Shown here one piece after another: positions 63,645-64,000 of a stretch of 64,000 nucleotides of DNA. The position numbers were made by a program, and so were the translations under genes. Below the pieces are notes generated by a model. That model had not been told where the DNA came from. It was given only the letters and a program-made list of their open reading frames with translations, and did no database searches. Each line of letters begins with the position of its first letter. Within the stretch, counting starts at the first letter, position 1. Origin of the DNA: Eikenella corrodens (lineage in GTDB: Bacteria; Pseudomonadota; Gammaproteobacteria; Burkholderiales; Neisseriaceae). The DNA is taken from assembly GCF_900187105.1 (NCBI RefSeq), contig NZ_LT906482.1:806001-870000 (forward strand), written 5' to 3'.

Positions 63645-64000
63645 TGCAGCCTTTTTAACTGTTCATCTAATTTTTGAATTAACACAGATTTTTCTTGAAG
63701 AGGAAGCAAAAAAAGATGGATTTTAACTGGTAAATTAAGGTTGGACATTTTTTCCTCAATTTTCTGTCTAATTGCTAAAACTTCTTCTTCCAGCTCTTTG
63801 TTAAAGTCATCTGTTGTTTTGTTGTGTTTTTTCAAAGTGCCGCTATCATAAGTGATAAGAATAGGGATGCAAGCGCAATCAAATAACTCGTCAAGAGATG
63901 TATTTTGATCAAGCAATTTTGATAATGTCGGATAGAATGATGAATTAGGATCAATTTTATTGGCTAAAAGCATTTTTTCATTTCTTAAATAATCCTGCTT
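63641..64000 (-). CDS. hamA: Hachiman HamA (DUF1837), 3' part only
   Basis: The open frame runs off the right edge; 119 C-terminal residues are visible. The segment IPILITYDSGTLKKHNKTTDDFNKELEEEVLAIRQKIEEKMSNLNLPVKIHLFLLPLQEKSVLIQKLDEQLKRL fits the C-terminal half of DUF1837/HamA, the nuclease effector of Hachiman. The catalytic part lies outside the window. It overlaps hamB by 4 bases on the same strand, the standard hamA-hamB order, and shares its AT-rich composition. An internal ATG (63973) is not the start, because the frame is open upstream to the edge. Confidence 0.7.
   Translation of the reverse strand, partial: KQDYLRNEKMLLANKIDPNSSFYPTLSKLLDQNTSLDELFDCACIPILITYDSGTLKKHNKTTDDFNKELEEEVLAIRQKIEEKMSNLNLPVKIHLFLLPLQEKSVLIQKLDEQLKRLQ

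Noticed and set aside
1-64000. eikDUS repeats as CRISPR or REP elements
   Set aside because: The 12-bp core matches the Eikenella DNA uptake sequence and is scattered singly or as inverted pairs, not in regularly spaced arrays.

Overview
The window looks like a chromosome segment of an Eikenella species (Neisseriaceae). The main evidence is a 12-bp repeat, AGGCTACCTGAA, present in dozens of copies on both strands. It matches the Eikenella dialect of the DNA uptake sequence (eikDUS), and many copies are inverted pairs acting as terminators. A Correia-like repeat, tandem type IV pilins, a Mis-type two-component pair, a PglL-type oligosaccharyltransferase and IS1016-like elements also fit Neisseriaceae.

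Layout. 0.4-14.1 kb: an M24 aminopeptidase, two tandem POT peptide transporters, a GlsB-type membrane protein, topA, smg-dprA, ratA-rnfH and a frameshifted rep. 14.3-16.9 kb: a decayed patch with a gene remnant, a small membrane protein and an Adhesin_E-like gene split by two different IS1595-family elements, each with an 8-bp target duplication; joining the pieces restores one frame. 17.1-22 kb: mrp/apbC, zipA and a CpxA/CpxR-like (MisS/MisR) pair. 22.3-27 kb: another IS1016-like element, pglL, a DUF2069 gene and tatABC. 27.3-41.2 kb: a Correia-like element, recC, tRNA-Asn and tRNA-Lys, dusA, a YccS-like FUSC protein, pnp, an Lrp/AsnC regulator, an ABC exporter and tehB. 41.3-42.7 kb: two tandem type IV pilin genes with a sigma-54-like promoter and an upstream palindrome. 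42.9-51.3 kb: trmO, a MliC-like inhibitor, an MBL hydrolase, orn, a TonB_C lipoprotein, pgi, ampD, a proline-rich lipoprotein, an OmpA-like lipoprotein and a PH-domain gene with an early stop.

51.7-53.6 kb holds a ketoreductase/ketosynthase pair resembling the end of an aryl-polyene cluster. From about 53.8 to 61.5 kb the uptake-sequence dialect changes: eikDUS is nearly absent and AAGCAGCCTGCA (the Kingella oralis-type dialect) plus fragments of the Neisseria GCCGTCTGAA type take over. This stretch (OsmC, lipoprotein, MerR/CMD pair, immunity-like proteins, AlkB and an Ada-like protein, ICMT-like protein, thiO remnant, SDR, EamA) looks imported from a related oral species by natural transformation.

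The window ends at 61.5-64.0 kb in a markedly AT-rich two-gene operon: a DEAD/DEAH-type helicase with a DEFYK motif II, overlapped by the 3' end of a gene whose product resembles DUF1837/HamA. This is best read as a Hachiman anti-phage system (hamA-hamB), cut by the window edge. It is the main defence system seen. Other points of note are the DUS dialect mosaic, eikDUS copies that supply stop codons, a DUS-linked composite repeat family, and several recently broken genes (rep, PH-domain protein, adhesin, thiO).
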